64,000 nucleotides of DNA, from contig NZ_RBZU01000017.1 in NCBI RefSeq assembly GCF_003628125.1, positions 37,497-101,496 of the forward strand, given 5' to 3'. This stretch comes from Pararobbsia silviterrae. GTDB taxonomy: Bacteria > Pseudomonadota > Gammaproteobacteria > Burkholderiales > Burkholderiaceae. Position 1 is the first letter of the stretch, and the number at the start of each line of letters is the position of its first letter. The notes below the pieces were generated by a model. That model saw nothing but the letters and a program-made list of their open reading frames with translations. It had not been told where the DNA came from and made no database searches. This document shows positions 36,642-46,862 of this stretch, in pieces. A program made the translations under genes and the position numbers.

Positions 36642-37781
36642 TTAGATGATTTGGAGGTCGGCGCGCAACGCGCCGGCCGCCTTGATCGATTGGAGGATCG
36701 AGATCAGGTCCGCGGGCGTCGCACCGAGTGCGTTGAGCCCCTTGACGACGTCGGCGAGCGACGCGCCGGCCTTGATCATCTGCAGCGAGCCGTTTTCCTG
36801 GCGGACCTGGATCTGCGACTGTTGCGTGACCGTGGTCTGCCCGTTCGAGAACGGACCGGGCTGACTGACCTGCGGCGTCGTGTTGACGATGACCGACAGA
36901 TTGCCGTGCGCGACCGCGCACGTCTGCAACTGGACCATCTGGTTCATCACGACCGAACCGGTCCGTGCGTTGACGATGACCTTCGCGGCCTGCTTCGAAA
37001 TCGATACGTCGAGGTTCTGGACCTGCGCGAGGAACGCGACCTGCGCGGCCGGGTCGCCGGGCGACTTGATCGCGACCGTGCGGCCGTCGACGGGCACCGC
37101 CGTGCCGCCGCCGAACGCGGTGTTGATCGCGTTGGCCACGCGCTGGGCGTTCTCGAAATCCGTTTCGTTGAGCGTCATCTGCAGCGTGCCCGCCTGACCG
37201 ATGACGGTCGGAACCGCGCGCTCGATCAACGCGCCGTTCGAGATGCGGCCGACGTCGAGCTGGTTGACCTGGACCTTGCTGCCGTTGGCCGACGCGCCCG
37301 CGCCCGCGACGAGCACATTGCCCTGCGCGATCGCGTAGACCTCGCCGTCGGCGCCCTTCATCGGCGTCATGAGCAGCGTGCCGCCCTTGAGGCTCTTCGC
37401 GTTACCCATCGACGAGACGGTCACGTCGATGCCTTCGCCGGGACGCCCGAACGCGGGCAGATCCGCCGTGACCATGACGGCCGCGACGTTCTTGAGCTGC
37501 ATATTCGTCGCGCCCGTGACCGTGATGCCGAGACGCGCGAGCATATTCGTCAAGCTCTGCGTCGTGAACGGCGTCTGGGTCGTCTGGTCACCCGTGCCGT
37601 CGAGACCGACGACGAGGCCATAGCCGATCAGCGGGTTGTCACGCACGCCCTGGATCTGCGCGAGGTCCTTGAGGCGCTCGGCGTGCGCGGGCTGCGCGAG
37701 CGCGCCGAGCGTGGCGCAGGCCACGAGCAACGAGACCGACACGAGCTGCCGGACCATGCGGAATGAGAACGAGGCTTGCAT
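36642..37781 (-). CDS. flgI: flagellar P-ring protein FlgI
   Basis: 379 residues with a signal peptide ([20 protein letters not shown], cleavage likely after AHA). Mature protein starts [20 protein letters not shown], then [20 protein letters not shown] and [20 protein letters not shown], all hallmarks. It ends [20 protein letters not shown] then [13 protein letters not shown]. It forms the periplasmic bushing with FlgA as chaperone. The start at 37781 is 2 bp after flgH; an internal ATG at 37757 is also possible. Confidence 0.97.
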   Translation of the reverse strand: MQASFSFRMVRQLVSVSLLVACATLGALAQPAHAERLKDLAQIQGVRDNPLIGYGLVVGLDGTGDQTTQTPFTTQSLTNMLARLGITVTGATNMQLKNVAAVMVTADLPAFGRPGEGIDVTVSSMGNAKSLKGGTLLMTPMKGADGEVYAIAQGNVLVAGAGASANGSKVQVNQLDVGRISNGALIERAVPTVIGQAGTLQMTLNETDFENAQRVANAINTAFGGGTAVPVDGRTVAIKSPGDPAAQVAFLAQVQNLDVSISKQAAKVIVNARTGSVVMNQMVQLQTCAVAHGNLSVIVNTTPQVSQPGPFSNGQTTVTQQSQIQVRQENGSLQMIKAGASLADVVKGLNALGATPADLISILQSIKAAGALRADLQII

Positions 37782-37783
37782 GA

Positions 37784-38515
37784 TCAGAATGGCGCAATGT
37801 TGAGGAAGAAGCGCTGCAACCAGCCCATGGTTTCGGCCTCGTTGATATAGCCCTTCGCGCTGTATTCGATCTTCGCGTCCGCGACCTGGTACGACTCGAC
37901 CGTGTTCGTGCCGGAGACCGTCGTCGGGTTCACGACCCCTGAAAACCGGATGTATTCGTTGCCCTGGTTGATCAGCATCTGCTTCTCGCCGCTGACCATC
38001 AGGTTGCCGTTCGCGAGCACCTGCGTGACGGTGACCGTCAGCGTGCCGCTGAACGTGTTCTGCGCCGCCGCGCCGCCGGTCGCCTGGAATGTGTTGTCGC
38101 CCGTGACCGAGGTCGCCGAGTGATTGAACAGGCCGCCGACGATGCCGGGCATCGCCGTCGGCGTGAACGTCTCGGAGCCGGCGCGCGAGGCCGACGAGCC
38201 GGAGCTCTTCGTCGCGTTGATGTTTTCGGCGATCACGATGGTCAGGATGTCGCCGACGTTGCGCGGCCGGCTGTCCTCGAACAGCGGATGATCCGAATAC
38301 CCCGTATAGATCGAGCCCGTCGACTGCGCGACGATGGGCCGCGGCGGCGGCATCGCGGTCATCGGCTGCTGCACGAGCGGTTGCTGCGGAATCTGCGCGC
38401 ACGCCGCGAGCGCCGCGGCCGCGCATGCCGCGAGCGTACGGCGCGTCGCCACGGCCCGCTGGGGCCGCCGAAGCTCGGCTATCAAGGATTCGAGAGATAC
38501 CATCACTGCCACCAT
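37784..38515 (-). CDS. flgH: flagellar L-ring lipoprotein FlgH
   Basis: 243 residues. Lipobox L-A-A-C with lipidated Cys likely at residue 39 ([10 protein letters not shown]); an unusually long n-region precedes it, and Met6 may be the real start. Conserved FlgH motifs: [60 protein letters not shown] and [20 protein letters not shown]. It forms the outer-membrane ring. Confidence 0.96.
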   Translation of the reverse strand: MVAVMVSLESLIAELRRPQRAVATRRTLAACAAAALAACAQIPQQPLVQQPMTAMPPPRPIVAQSTGSIYTGYSDHPLFEDSRPRNVGDILTIVIAENINATKSSGSSASRAGSETFTPTAMPGIVGGLFNHSATSVTGDNTFQATGGAAAQNTFSGTLTVTVTQVLANGNLMVSGEKQMLINQGNEYIRFSGVVNPTTVSGTNTVESYQVADAKIEYSAKGYINEAETMGWLQRFFLNIAPF

Positions 38516-38571
38516 CGTGTTCGGTTCCCGCGCGCGCCGCCCGAGGCGGCGCGCGGCCGGATCCGTTTGCG

Positions 38572-39357
38572 TTACTGAATACTCGTGAGCTTCTGCAGCA
38601 TCTGGTCGGACGTCTCGACCGCCTTGCTGTTGAGCTCGTACGCGCGCTGCGTCTGGATCATGTTCACGAGCTCCTGCACGACGTTGACGTTCGACGCCTC
38701 GACGTAGCCTTGCTGGAGCGAACCGAGACCGTTGAGGCCCGGCGTGCCGACTTGCGGCGCGCCCGAGGTGCTCGTCTCCGAGAACAGGTTCTGGCCGAGC
38801 GCTTCGAGGCCGGCCGGGTTGATGAAGTTCGCGAGCTGGATCGAGCCGATCTGCGTCGCATTGACGTTCGCGGGCGTCGTGATCGTCACGGTGCCGTCGC
38901 TGCCGACCGTGAACGACGTCGCGTTCTGCGGAATCGTGATCTGCGGCTGGACCTGATAGCCCTCGGCCGTCACGAGCACGCCGTTCTGGTCGGTCTGGAA
39001 TTCGCCGTCGCGCGTGTATGCGGTCGTGCCGTCGGGCATCTGGACCTGGAAGAAACCGCTGCCGTTGATCGCGAGATCCTTCGCGTTGGTCGTCTGCGTC
39101 AGCGAGCCTTGCGAATACAGACGCTCGGTCGCGACCTCCTGCACACCCGTGCCGAGCTGCATGCCCGAGGGCAGTTGCGTCGTATCGGTCGACGACGCGC
39201 CGGGCTGACGCACGGTCTGATACAGCAGATCCTGGAACACGGCCCGCGATCCCTTGAACCCATTGGTACTCACGTTCGCAATGTTGTTCGAGATCACGTC
39301 CAGATTCGTTTGCTGCGCGTTCATGCCGGTCGCAGCGATATACAAGGAACGATTCAT
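38572..39357 (-). CDS. flgG: flagellar distal rod protein FlgG
   Basis: 261 residues, exactly the usual length. It opens [20 protein letters not shown] with [20 protein letters not shown], and ends [35 protein letters not shown]. About 26 copies make the distal rod. 8 bp downstream of flgF. Confidence 0.98.
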   Translation of the reverse strand: MNRSLYIAATGMNAQQTNLDVISNNIANVSTNGFKGSRAVFQDLLYQTVRQPGASSTDTTQLPSGMQLGTGVQEVATERLYSQGSLTQTTNAKDLAINGSGFFQVQMPDGTTAYTRDGEFQTDQNGVLVTAEGYQVQPQITIPQNATSFTVGSDGTVTITTPANVNATQIGSIQLANFINPAGLEALGQNLFSETSTSGAPQVGTPGLNGLGSLQQGYVEASNVNVVQELVNMIQTQRAYELNSKAVETSDQMLQKLTSIQ

Positions 39358-39365
39358 GGTGTTTC

Positions 39366-40130
39366 CTAGGAGCTGAAGTTCAGAAGCGCGTTCGCGCTTT
39401 GTTCGTTGCTGTCGGCCGTCGAGAGCATCTTCATCTGCATTTCGAACTGCCGCGCGTTGGAGATCATCGAGACCATCGCCTCGACGGGGTTCACGTTACT
39501 GGTCTCGACCGCGCCCGAGACGACCTGCACGGTCGGATCGTCGTCGGCGGGCTGCCCGCTCGACGTCCGGAACAGGCCGTCGTCGCCGCGTACCATGTTC
39601 GCGTTGCCCGGGTTCACGAGCTTGAGCTTGTCCATCACGGCGATCTGGTTCGGTGAATCGCCGCCGCCGAGCTCGGAGATCGTGCCGTCCTGACCGAACG
39701 AGATCGTGCCGCCGGGCGGCACCGAAATCGGACCGCCGTTGCCGAGCACGACGCGGTTTTGCGAGTCCACGAGCTGACCGTTTTCGTCGACGTGGAAGGT
39801 GCCGTTACGCGTGTACGCTTCCTGACCCGCCTCGGTCTGCACGGCGAACCAGCCGTCGCCCTGGATCGCGAGATCGGTCGGATTGCCGGTCTTCTGGATG
39901 ATGCCCGGCGTGTAGTCGGGCGTCGGCGTCGACGACAGCACATAGGTCCGCGTGACGTCGTTGTTGTTCGCCGAAAGCTGGTCCTGCGTCTTCAGCGGCA
40001 CCGCACGAAAGGCGGACAGCTGGGCGCGAAAGCCCGACGTCGACGTGTTCGCCAGATTGTTCGCAACGGTGGCCTGCTCGTCGAGCGTCTGCGACGCGCC
40101 GGTCATTGCGGTGTAGATCAAACGGTCCAT
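39366..40130 (-). CDS. flgF: flagellar proximal rod protein FlgF
   Basis: 254 residues. It opens [20 protein letters not shown] and [20 protein letters not shown]; the middle has [20 protein letters not shown]; it ends [39 protein letters not shown]. Rod component between FlgC and FlgG. Confidence 0.97.
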   Translation of the reverse strand: MDRLIYTAMTGASQTLDEQATVANNLANTSTSGFRAQLSAFRAVPLKTQDQLSANNNDVTRTYVLSSTPTPDYTPGIIQKTGNPTDLAIQGDGWFAVQTEAGQEAYTRNGTFHVDENGQLVDSQNRVVLGNGGPISVPPGGTISFGQDGTISELGGGDSPNQIAVMDKLKLVNPGNANMVRGDDGLFRTSSGQPADDDPTVQVVSGAVETSNVNPVEAMVSMISNARQFEMQMKMLSTADSNEQSANALLNFSS

Positions 40131-40238
40131 AACGGTGCGCTAAAGACGGAAATCGAAAATCCTGCTGCGCCCCGCGGCCGCGCGATACGCGCCGCGACCA
40201 CGGGTGCACGGGCAAGCCCGTGCGATGCGTCAGTTCAA

Positions 40239-41528
40239 TTAGTTCATCTGGAGCAGCGTCTGGTCGACGGTGTCCTGCGTCTTGATCGTCTGCGCGTTCG
40301 CTTGATAGAAGCGTTGCGCCGTGATCAGGTCGACGAGTTCGCCCGTGAGGTCGACGTTCGAGTTTTCGAGCGACTCGGTCTGCAGCGAGCTGAACGTGCC
40401 CGATCCGGCGACGCCCAGCGTCGGCTCGCCCGATTCGCCGGTCTGAATCCACTTGTTGCCGCCGACCGGCTGCAAACCGTTGTTGTTGTTGAACGACGCG
40501 AGCACGAGCTGCGCGACGGTCTCGGTCAAACCGTTCGAGTACGTGCAGACGACGTCGCCGTTCTCGTCGATCGACGCGCTCACGTAGTTGCCCGCCGCGT
40601 TGCCGTCCGGCTGCAAGTTCGCGGTATTGCCGGTGCCGCCGTAAGCGGTCGCGCCCGAGAAGTCGAAGTTGATGCTCATCGGCGTCGTCGCGCCCGTGCC
40701 CGGGTCGATGCCCGTCACGAGCACTTCGTTCGTGTTCGTCTGCGTGCCCGTGCCGCCCGCGCTCACGAAGCCCGTCAGCGTCCCCGTGCTCGAGAAGTCC
40801 ATCGTGCCGATCAGGCCCGTGGTGCCCGCCGTGCCGCTTTGCGATTGAACGAGCGTGCCGTCCTCGGCCGCATAGACGTCGTACGTGATCGGGCTCGACG
40901 GCGAGTTGCGCACGTAATAGAGCTGCATCGTGTGCGAATCGCCGAGCGTGTCGTACGTCGTGATCTGGTCCGAGAACGAGTAGCTCGTGTCGTCGGTCGG
41001 GTTGAACGGCGTCGTCGTCGGGATCGCGGCGGACGAGTCGAGGTTCAGACCCGTCGCCGTGACGGTCGTGGTCGCCGAGGGCGCCATATTGCCCATCGGG
41101 ATCTGGATCGGCACCGGGTTCGTCGACGAGACGATGCCGTCCGTGCCGACCGTGTAGCCCGTGACGTTCGCGCCTTCGGCGTCGATCAGATAGCCGTTCG
41201 CGTCGGTGTGGAATTCGCCGTCGCGCGAATATTCGATCTCGCCGTTGACCGACATCCGGAAAAAGCCGTTGCCGTTGATCGCGACGTCGAGCGGCACGCC
41301 CGTGTTGTCGAACGTCCCCTGGCCGTAGTCCTGTTCGACGCCGACCGTGTTCACGCCGATGCCCGAGGGCGTCGACACCGCGGTCGACACCGTGTTCGCG
41401 TACATATCGGCGAAGACCGTCGTACCCGACTTGAAGCCGGTCGTCGACGAGTTCGCGATGTTGTTACCGATCGTGTCGAGTTCGTTGCTCGCGGCGCTCA
41501 GACCGCTCAGACCTTGTGAATAGCCCAT
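40239..41528 (-). CDS. flgE: flagellar hook protein FlgE
   Basis: 429 residues. It opens MGYSQGLSGLSAASNELDTI, then GNNIANSSTTGFKSGTTVFA; the D1/D2 region is Thr/Gly-rich; it ends VDLTGELVDLITAQRFYQAN and TQDTVDQTLLQMN. It polymerises under the FlgD cap until FliK stops it near a fixed length. Downstream of flgD by 69 bp. Confidence 0.97.
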   Translation of the reverse strand: MGYSQGLSGLSAASNELDTIGNNIANSSTTGFKSGTTVFADMYANTVSTAVSTPSGIGVNTVGVEQDYGQGTFDNTGVPLDVAINGNGFFRMSVNGEIEYSRDGEFHTDANGYLIDAEGANVTGYTVGTDGIVSSTNPVPIQIPMGNMAPSATTTVTATGLNLDSSAAIPTTTPFNPTDDTSYSFSDQITTYDTLGDSHTMQLYYVRNSPSSPITYDVYAAEDGTLVQSQSGTAGTTGLIGTMDFSSTGTLTGFVSAGGTGTQTNTNEVLVTGIDPGTGATTPMSINFDFSGATAYGGTGNTANLQPDGNAAGNYVSASIDENGDVVCTYSNGLTETVAQLVLASFNNNNGLQPVGGNKWIQTGESGEPTLGVAGSGTFSSLQTESLENSNVDLTGELVDLITAQRFYQANAQTIKTQDTVDQTLLQMN

Positions 41529-41597
41529 CGTAGGCCTCCGGATAAATAGGTGTTGCCGAGCGCGCGCGGTATCGCGGCCGCGCTCGATTCAATTCAA

Positions 41598-42290
41598 TTA
41601 GATGAGTTCGGCGATCTGGCTCAGCGTCGCCGACGTGCCGTTCGAGAGCTGCAGATTCGTCGTGCCGTCCGAATTCGCGCCGACCGCTTCGATCGTCGAG
41701 TACGCGAGCGGGGTCGCCGTGATCGTGCCCGACGAGCCCGTCGCCGTGACCGTGAACGTGTACGAGCCGTTCGCGACCGCGGTGCCCGACGAGTTCTCGC
41801 CGTTCCATTCGATCGGCGTCACGCCTTCGGGCTCGGCGCCGAGGTTCAGCGTCTGCACGACGTTGCCGTTCGAGTCCGAGATCGTGACCGTGACGCTGGT
41901 CGCCGCGCTCGGAAGCTGGATCCCGATCGGCGTGACGACCTGTTCGGAGTCGCCCGACGAATCGGTGCCGGTGGCCACCGTGATCGTGTTGCCGTCGCTG
42001 AGCACGCCCGAGCCCACCAGCGAGCCGGCCTGGAGCTGTTGCGACGTGTTGAGCTGGGTCGCGAGCGAGTCGAGCGACGTTTCGAGGCTGTTGATGCCCG
42101 ACACGGTGCTGATCTGCGCAAGCTCCGAGGTCATCTGCGTGCTGTCCTCGGGATTGGTCGGGTCCTGGTTCTGAAGCTGCGTGACGAGCAGCGTCAGAAA
42201 GGTGGTTTCGAGATCGGACGCGCTGTCGCTCGTGAGGCTGCTGCTCGACGTCGACGACGTACTGCTCGTGCTGGTAACGGAAGAGGTCAT
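41598..42290 (-). CDS. flgD: hook cap protein FlgD
   Basis: 230 residues. A 30-residue Ser/Thr lead precedes TTFLTLLVTQLQNQDPTNPE and MTSELAQISTVSGINSLETS, the FlgD signature; a FlgD-Ig/tudor-like part follows (VTVTISDSNGNVVQTLNLGA, GENSSGTAVANGSYTFTVTA). It scaffolds hook growth and is later replaced by FlgK. Confidence 0.96.
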   Translation of the reverse strand: MTSSVTSTSSTSSTSSSSLTSDSASDLETTFLTLLVTQLQNQDPTNPEDSTQMTSELAQISTVSGINSLETSLDSLATQLNTSQQLQAGSLVGSGVLSDGNTITVATGTDSSGDSEQVVTPIGIQLPSAATSVTVTISDSNGNVVQTLNLGAEPEGVTPIEWNGENSSGTAVANGSYTFTVTATGSSGTITATPLAYSTIEAVGANSDGTTNLQLSNGTSATLSQIAELI

Positions 42291-42316
42291 GGTGGTCTAG
42301 AGAGTCAGGTAGCGAA

Positions 42317-42742
42317 TCAGGTGCCGATCGTCAGCGTCTTCAACATGAGGGTCTTCGCCGTGTTCAACGTTTCCACGTTCGCCTGATACGAGCGCGAGGC
42401 CGAGATCATGTTGACCATCTCGTCCACGGGGTTCACGTTCGGCCGCGTCACGTATCCATCGGAATTCGCCGACGGATCGCTCGGGTCGTAGGTCATCTTC
42501 ATCGGCGTCGGATCGTCGATGACACTGCTGACCGTCACGCCCCCGACCTGCTGGCCGGAGCTCGTGCGCCCGCCGCCGATCGGCTTGACCTGAAACACCA
42601 CCTGCTTGGCCTTGTATGGCTGGCCGTCAGGTCCGGTCGTACTGTTCGCGTTCGCGAGGTTCGACGCGGTCACGTTCAGACGTTGCGACTCGGCGGTCAG
42701 CGCCGAGCCGGCGACGTCGAACACACTCATCATGGAAGGCAT
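42317..42742 (-). CDS. flgC: flagellar proximal rod protein FlgC
   Basis: 141 residues. The ATG at 42742 has AAGGGG six bases upstream. It opens [40 protein letters not shown] and ends [20 protein letters not shown], with [18 protein letters not shown]. Rod subunit. Confidence 0.97.
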   Translation of the reverse strand: MPSMMSVFDVAGSALTAESQRLNVTASNLANANSTTGPDGQPYKAKQVVFQVKPIGGGRTSSGQQVGGVTVSSVIDDPTPMKMTYDPSDPSANSDGYVTRPNVNPVDEMVNMISASRSYQANVETLNTAKTLMLKTLTIGT

Positions 42743-42917
42743 GGAATGCGCCCCTTATTCAGATTGCATCGATTTCAAACTGCAGCGCCGAGCCGTTTCC
42801 CCGCGTCCCGTTGCTGCCTATGCGTGTGCTGCGTTTGATCCGGCTTCGCCGTGCGCGCCGCGAGACCCTTCGGGCCACCGCCGCGCGAACGCCGATCCCT
42901 CTTCAAGTACCCTGTGC

Positions 42918-43355
42918 TCAAGTGCCCTGCGTGATCGCGGCGAGCATCGCCTTGATCTGGCCCGTGAGAACGGTCATGCCCGTTTCGTAATGCAGCGAGT
43001 TGTCGGCGAAGTTCACGCGCTCCGTGTCGAGGTCGACGGTATTGCCGTCGAGGCTCTGCTGGACCGGATTGCGGTAAGCCAACTGACCGTAGAAACCGTT
43101 GCCCGTCGTGCCCTGCGCCTGACCGGCGATATGCCCGACGTCGTCCGTCACGAGCTGGAGCCCGCTTTGACCGGACTCGTCGTGGCCGCCTTTCTTGAGC
43201 GCCGTCGTCAGGGTCTTCGAGAAATCCATGTCGCGCGCCTCGTACCCCGGCGTGTCGGCATTCGCGATGTTCGAGGACAGCACCTCCTGGCGGTAACCGC
43301 GCAGGTTCAGGGCTTCCTGTCCGAACTTCATCTCTGCATCGAGCTTATCGACCAT
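42918..43355 (-). CDS. flgB: flagellar proximal rod protein FlgB
   Basis: 145 residues from the ATG at 43355, preceded by GGAG at 7 bases; an ATG 15 bp further up would place that GGAG inside the coding region. It opens VDKLDAEMKFGQEALNLRGY, RQEVLSSNIANADTPGYEAR and ends GNTVDLDTERVNFADNSLHY with TGMTVLTGQIKAMLAAI. First gene of flgB-J; FlgB sits on FliE. Confidence 0.97.
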   Translation of the reverse strand: MVDKLDAEMKFGQEALNLRGYRQEVLSSNIANADTPGYEARDMDFSKTLTTALKKGGHDESGQSGLQLVTDDVGHIAGQAQGTTGNGFYGQLAYRNPVQQSLDGNTVDLDTERVNFADNSLHYETGMTVLTGQIKAMLAAITQGT

Positions 43356-43619
43356 CAAAATCTCCATCATCTGCGCCCAGGGCGCCGGACGACCATATCG
43401 CGCGGATCCTCCGCTTCATGCGACGCAAGAAGGGGCTTTTCCGCATGTCAGGCATCTTAGGGGCCGCATGCAACCTGCAATCGGGTGAATAGGCGGGAAA
43501 GCGGCCTTCAATTCCTCGTTTTCAGCCGCGAGCCCGGTTCTAGAATTTGCTCCGTGATAAATCCGTCCCGCGAGCGCCATCGGTGCGCCGGGGACGCGCG
43601 GTTCGAGCGGAGTAGCGAC
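43356..43619. promoter_or_regulatory. divergent flgB / flgA promoter region
   Basis: 264 bp between opposed flgB and flgA. Early flagellar (FlhDC-type) promoters are expected in both directions. GAATAGGCGGGAAAGCGG near 43489 and GGTTCTAGAATTTGC near 43538 are candidate pieces, but no box matches well enough to assign. Confidence 0.35.
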
Positions 43620-45344
43620 ATGGCCCCACGCAACAAGACGATCGATGGCACGGCGCAACGCGCCGGCTGGCTTGCGCGCGTCGGTGTGCTGGGCGCGGCA
43701 TTGTCGCTGCCCGCGCTGCCGCTCGCCGCGTTCGCGCAGGAAGCGCCCGGCGGCATGATCGTGATTCCAGGCACGGCCGAAGCGGCGGCGCCGAACGGGG
43801 CGAACCCGGCCGGCGGCCGCACGGGCGGCGCGGCGCAGGCTGCCGCCCCCGCGAATGCGAATGCGAATGCGAATGCCGACGCCGAATTCGCCGCGGCCGC
43901 GCGCGGCGCGCAGATCGTGATCCCCGGCAACGGCGAGACGGGCGCCAAACGCGCGCCGGTCAATGTCGAGACCGTGCGCGGAGCCGGCGCCAACACGGTC
44001 AACGCGACGAACACGACGAACGCGGGCGTTCCGTCCGGCGCGAGCCCGCGCAACGCGAGCGCGGCGCCGGCGTTCGATCCGGCGGCCGCCCTGCTCGCGA
44101 ATCACCCGGACGCGTCGACCCAGCTCGTCGACGCGGACGAGCCGGCGGCGCCGTCGGCCGCACAAGCGGCACCCCAGCCGGCGCGCCAGCCCGCGGCGCC
44201 CGCCGGCGCCGAGGTCGCCCGCCTGCGTGCGCAGGCCGCGGCCGAACTCTCCAACGAGAGCGCGCCCCAAGCGGCGCGGGTCAATACGAACGCCGCGACC
44301 GCACAGACGCCGCGCACCGCCGTCAACACCGCCGCCGCAAACCAGACAAACACGCCGAATGCCGCACCCGCCGGCGCGCCGGGCAAGCTCGCGTTCGACG
44401 CGCGCGTGAACGTGCCGACCGCGCGCAAGATGCCGTCGCTCGAAACCATCGAGCCGACCCAAAGCATGGGGACCGCGATGTCGCCCGCCGCGCGCTTCGC
44501 GGCGGCCGCGGACCTGCGCCACGACGCCGCGCAGGCGGCCTCCGGCGCGGCCGGCAACGCCGCACAGGCGTCGAACGACGACGCCCAGCGCGCGCCGGCG
44601 CTGCAACGCGTCCACGCGGCCGCGCCGCAGGTCATCGTCGAATCGTCGAACGGACCGCCGATCGAACACTCGGTCACGATCTCGCACGCCGAACTCGCGG
44701 TCGCCGGCGCGGTGCCCGTCGGCAAGCAGGATCCGGCCGTCATCATGAAAGTCGCCGAGGACTTCCTGCGCGAACAGGCCGCGGGTCTGCCCGGCCGCGT
44801 GACGATCACCGTGCCGCCCGTCGGTCCGCACGGTCTCGCGGCCTGCGACAACCTCCAGGCATTCATGGCGCCGGGCGCGCCGGTCTGGGGCCGCACGACC
44901 GTCGGCGTGCGCTGCGTGGGCGACCGGCCCTGGACGCTCTACGTGCTCGCGCGGATCTCGGTCGAGGCGACGTACTACGTCGCGGCGCGCCAGATCATGC
45001 CCGGCGACGTGATCCAGGCGACCGATCTGCTGCCGCGCGACGGCGACCTCGCGGTCATGCCGCGCGCCATCGTCACGGACCCGTCGCAGGCGGTCGGCGC
45101 GGTCGCGCAGAACCGGATCACGCCGGGCCTGCCCGTGCGCACCGACCTGATCCGCTCGGTCAATGCGATTCAGCTCGGGCAGACGGTCAAGGTCGTCGCC
45201 GAGGGCAACGGATTCTCGATCAGCACCGACGGCAGCGCGCTCAACAACGCGGGCCCGGGCCAGCAGGTGCGCGTCAAGACGGACAACGGTCAAACGGTCG
45301 TTGGGACCGCGACGGGTCGTGGCGTCGTACAGATTCCGATGTGA
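43620..45344 (+). CDS. flgA: P-ring assembly chaperone FlgA with long N-terminal extension
   Basis: 574 residues from the ATG at 43620 (GGAG 9 bases before), more than twice the usual 220-250. A signal peptide (VLGAALSLPALPLAAFAQEA, cleavage after AFA) is followed by about 310 residues of Ala/Asn/Pro-rich sequence. This holds two IVIPG motifs (GGMIVIPGT, AQIVIPGNG) and an Asn-Ala repeat encoded by four GCGAAT units (43851-43874). The standard FlgA/SAF part is C-terminal: VKVVAEGNGFSISTDGSALN preceded by YYVAARQIMPGDVIQATDLL and ending TGRGVVQIPM. It chaperones FlgI in the periplasm. The extension has no known role. Confidence 0.94.
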   Translation: MAPRNKTIDGTAQRAGWLARVGVLGAALSLPALPLAAFAQEAPGGMIVIPGTAEAAAPNGANPAGGRTGGAAQAAAPANANANANADAEFAAAARGAQIVIPGNGETGAKRAPVNVETVRGAGANTVNATNTTNAGVPSGASPRNASAAPAFDPAAALLANHPDASTQLVDADEPAAPSAAQAAPQPARQPAAPAGAEVARLRAQAAAELSNESAPQAARVNTNAATAQTPRTAVNTAAANQTNTPNAAPAGAPGKLAFDARVNVPTARKMPSLETIEPTQSMGTAMSPAARFAAAADLRHDAAQAASGAAGNAAQASNDDAQRAPALQRVHAAAPQVIVESSNGPPIEHSVTISHAELAVAGAVPVGKQDPAVIMKVAEDFLREQAAGLPGRVTITVPPVGPHGLAACDNLQAFMAPGAPVWGRTTVGVRCVGDRPWTLYVLARISVEATYYVAARQIMPGDVIQATDLLPRDGDLAVMPRAIVTDPSQAVGAVAQNRITPGLPVRTDLIRSVNAIQLGQTVKVVAEGNGFSISTDGSALNNAGPGQQVRVKTDNGQTVVGTATGRGVVQIPM

Positions 45345-45460
45345 CGTACATCTAGTAACAAATGCGTCGCACAAACATTAACTCGTTGTTTTATAGGGAT
45401 TTTAGGTAAGAAACAGGTCGTTTGGAAGAATCGGTAGGCCGGTGCGAACCGGGGCGAATA

Positions 45461-45487
45461 TAAAGTTCGAGGTGCCCTTGCCGTTAA
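45461..45487 (+). promoter_or_regulatory. sigma-28 promoter of flgMN
   Basis: TAAA (45461-45464), exactly 15 bases, then GCCGTTAA (45480-45487), one base from consensus. The start would fall near 45494, 27 bases before the GTG of flgM. Confidence 0.85.
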
Positions 45488-45520
45488 ACGAGGCAAGTCA
45501 CTCAGAATCAGGAAGCCATC

Positions 45521-45853
45521 GTGAAAATCGATCCATCCGTCAGCCAGAACAATACGGACATCGGTAGCACCGCCAAGGGCAGCAGCGCAACGGCAGGCGC
45601 CGGGACATCGGTCCCCGCGGCGCAGTCGGACGCAACGTCGTCGAACGCGGCATCGTCGTCGAGCAGCGGAGAAGTGAATCTCTCGCCGCTGTCGTCGACG
45701 CTGCGCAGCGGCGGCACCGACGTCGGTGATATCGATTTGCAGACCGTCCAACAGATCAAGGACGCGATCAGCAGCAACCAGTTGCCGATCGATACGAGCA
45801 AGATTGCCGACGGCCTGCTCGATTCGGTCCGCAGTTTTTTGAAGACGTCGTAA
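45521..45853 (+). CDS. flgM: anti-sigma-28 factor FlgM
   Basis: 110 residues with GTG start (GGAAG upstream). It opens KIDPSVSQNN, has a Ser/Thr/Ala-rich disordered middle and the FlgM C-terminus: VNLSPLSSTLRS, DIDLQTVQQIKDAISSNQLP, DTSKIADGLLDSVRSFLKTS. It binds FliA until the hook is finished, then is exported. Both partners lie in this window, and flgM has its own sigma-28 promoter (a negative feedback loop). Confidence 0.96.
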   Translation: MKIDPSVSQNNTDIGSTAKGSSATAGAGTSVPAAQSDATSSNAASSSSSGEVNLSPLSSTLRSGGTDVGDIDLQTVQQIKDAISSNQLPIDTSKIADGLLDSVRSFLKTS

Positions 45854-45924
45854 CCCGGCGGGTCGTGTGATCCGCCGTGTGCGGAGCGCCAGAAGGCGGT
45901 CCGCATCTCATCGGAGCACATGAA

Positions 45925-46371
45925 ATGACTGCTGCATTGCTGGACGCCCTGCAGGAAGAACTCAACGCCGTCGAGGCCTTCACGAAGGTCCTCGAACAGG
46001 AAGAAGCCGCGCTGATCGACGGCAACCTGATGGCGGTGCTGCCGGGCATCGTGGAACGCAAGACCGATCTGACCGAGAAACTCTCGAATTTCGGCAAGCA
46101 ACGCGAGGCCGCGCTGACCGACCTGGGTCTGCCCGCCAGCCGCGAAGGCATGAACACCGCGATCGGCAGCGACAACTCGCTCGCCGATGTCTGGAAAAAG
46201 CTGCTGACCCTCGCCGAGCGCGCGCGTGCGCGCAACGTCACCAACGGCCTGCTGATCAAGACACGCATGGACTACAACCATCAGGCGCTGATCGCCTTGC
46301 GCCTGGCTGCCGGCGCGCCCGCGATCTACGGCCCCGATGGCCGTCTGCCGATGTCGATGCAAACGCGCTGA
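45925..46371 (+). CDS. flgN: FlgN-family chaperone for FlgK and FlgL
   Basis: 148 residues. The ATG at 45925 has GGAG eight bases upstream; a longer frame from 45877 is unlikely. All-helical: ALLDALQEELNAVEAFTKVL, QEEAALIDGNLMAVLPGIVE, KTDLTEKLSNFGKQREA. It delivers FlgK and FlgL to the gate. Follows flgM by 71 bp, the usual order. Confidence 0.95.
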   Translation: MTAALLDALQEELNAVEAFTKVLEQEEAALIDGNLMAVLPGIVERKTDLTEKLSNFGKQREAALTDLGLPASREGMNTAIGSDNSLADVWKKLLTLAERARARNVTNGLLIKTRMDYNHQALIALRLAAGAPAIYGPDGRLPMSMQTR

Positions 46372-46862
46372 TCGAACCGATCGCGTCCATCGCGCGCGGC
46401 GCCCGTCGCGCGTGCTTCCGATTCAGGCGCCCGGTATTGGGTTGCCGCCCGTGAACGGATCTGGGTGCGTTGACACCGCGGGTGCCTGACCCGTGCGCCG
46501 ATCCGGCGCGCGGAGTCGGCACGTCGGTGAGCGCCCGCGACGCACAGCATCGCGCGCCTGCATCGCGCGCCCGCATCGCGATACCTGCCTGCCCTTCAGA
46601 TCTCCGCGCACCCCAGCCGTGACTCGCGCCGCGTTCTTCGCGTATGCGTATCGTCACGGCCCAAAAGCAAACGGCGCTTGGACACGCGTCCAAACGCCGT
46701 ATGAAAGTGCAACAGCACGAAAGCGAACACTCGAGATCCAGCCGAACGGGCGCACAAGCTTGAATCGTCAAGCGCGCCCCGGATGGAAGCGCCGGACGGA
46801 CAACGGCCGATCGCTCGATCGGCCGTCACCCCGCGTCTCACAACCCGACGGATCGCCGCGCG
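46372..46862. other. convergent gap between flgN and the DUF3443 gene
   Basis: 491 bp. Several frames are open on both strands, but none has a start with a ribosome site or a recognisable protein. The only clear element is the minus-strand terminator at 46661-46700. Confidence 0.6.
46661..46700 (-). terminator. probable terminator of the DUF2844-DUF3443 operon (minus strand)
   Basis: Read on the minus strand, ACGGCGTTTGGAC pairs with GTCCAAGCGCCGT (13 bp, one G-T pair) around a 4-base loop, followed by TTGCTTTTGG. It lies about 160 bp beyond the DUF3443 stop. Confidence 0.65.

Noticed and set aside
46256..46771. Minus-strand frame of 171 codons between flgN and the DUF3443 gene
   Set aside because: Arg/Ala-rich composition, runs antisense through the end of flgN, no ribosome site or domain.
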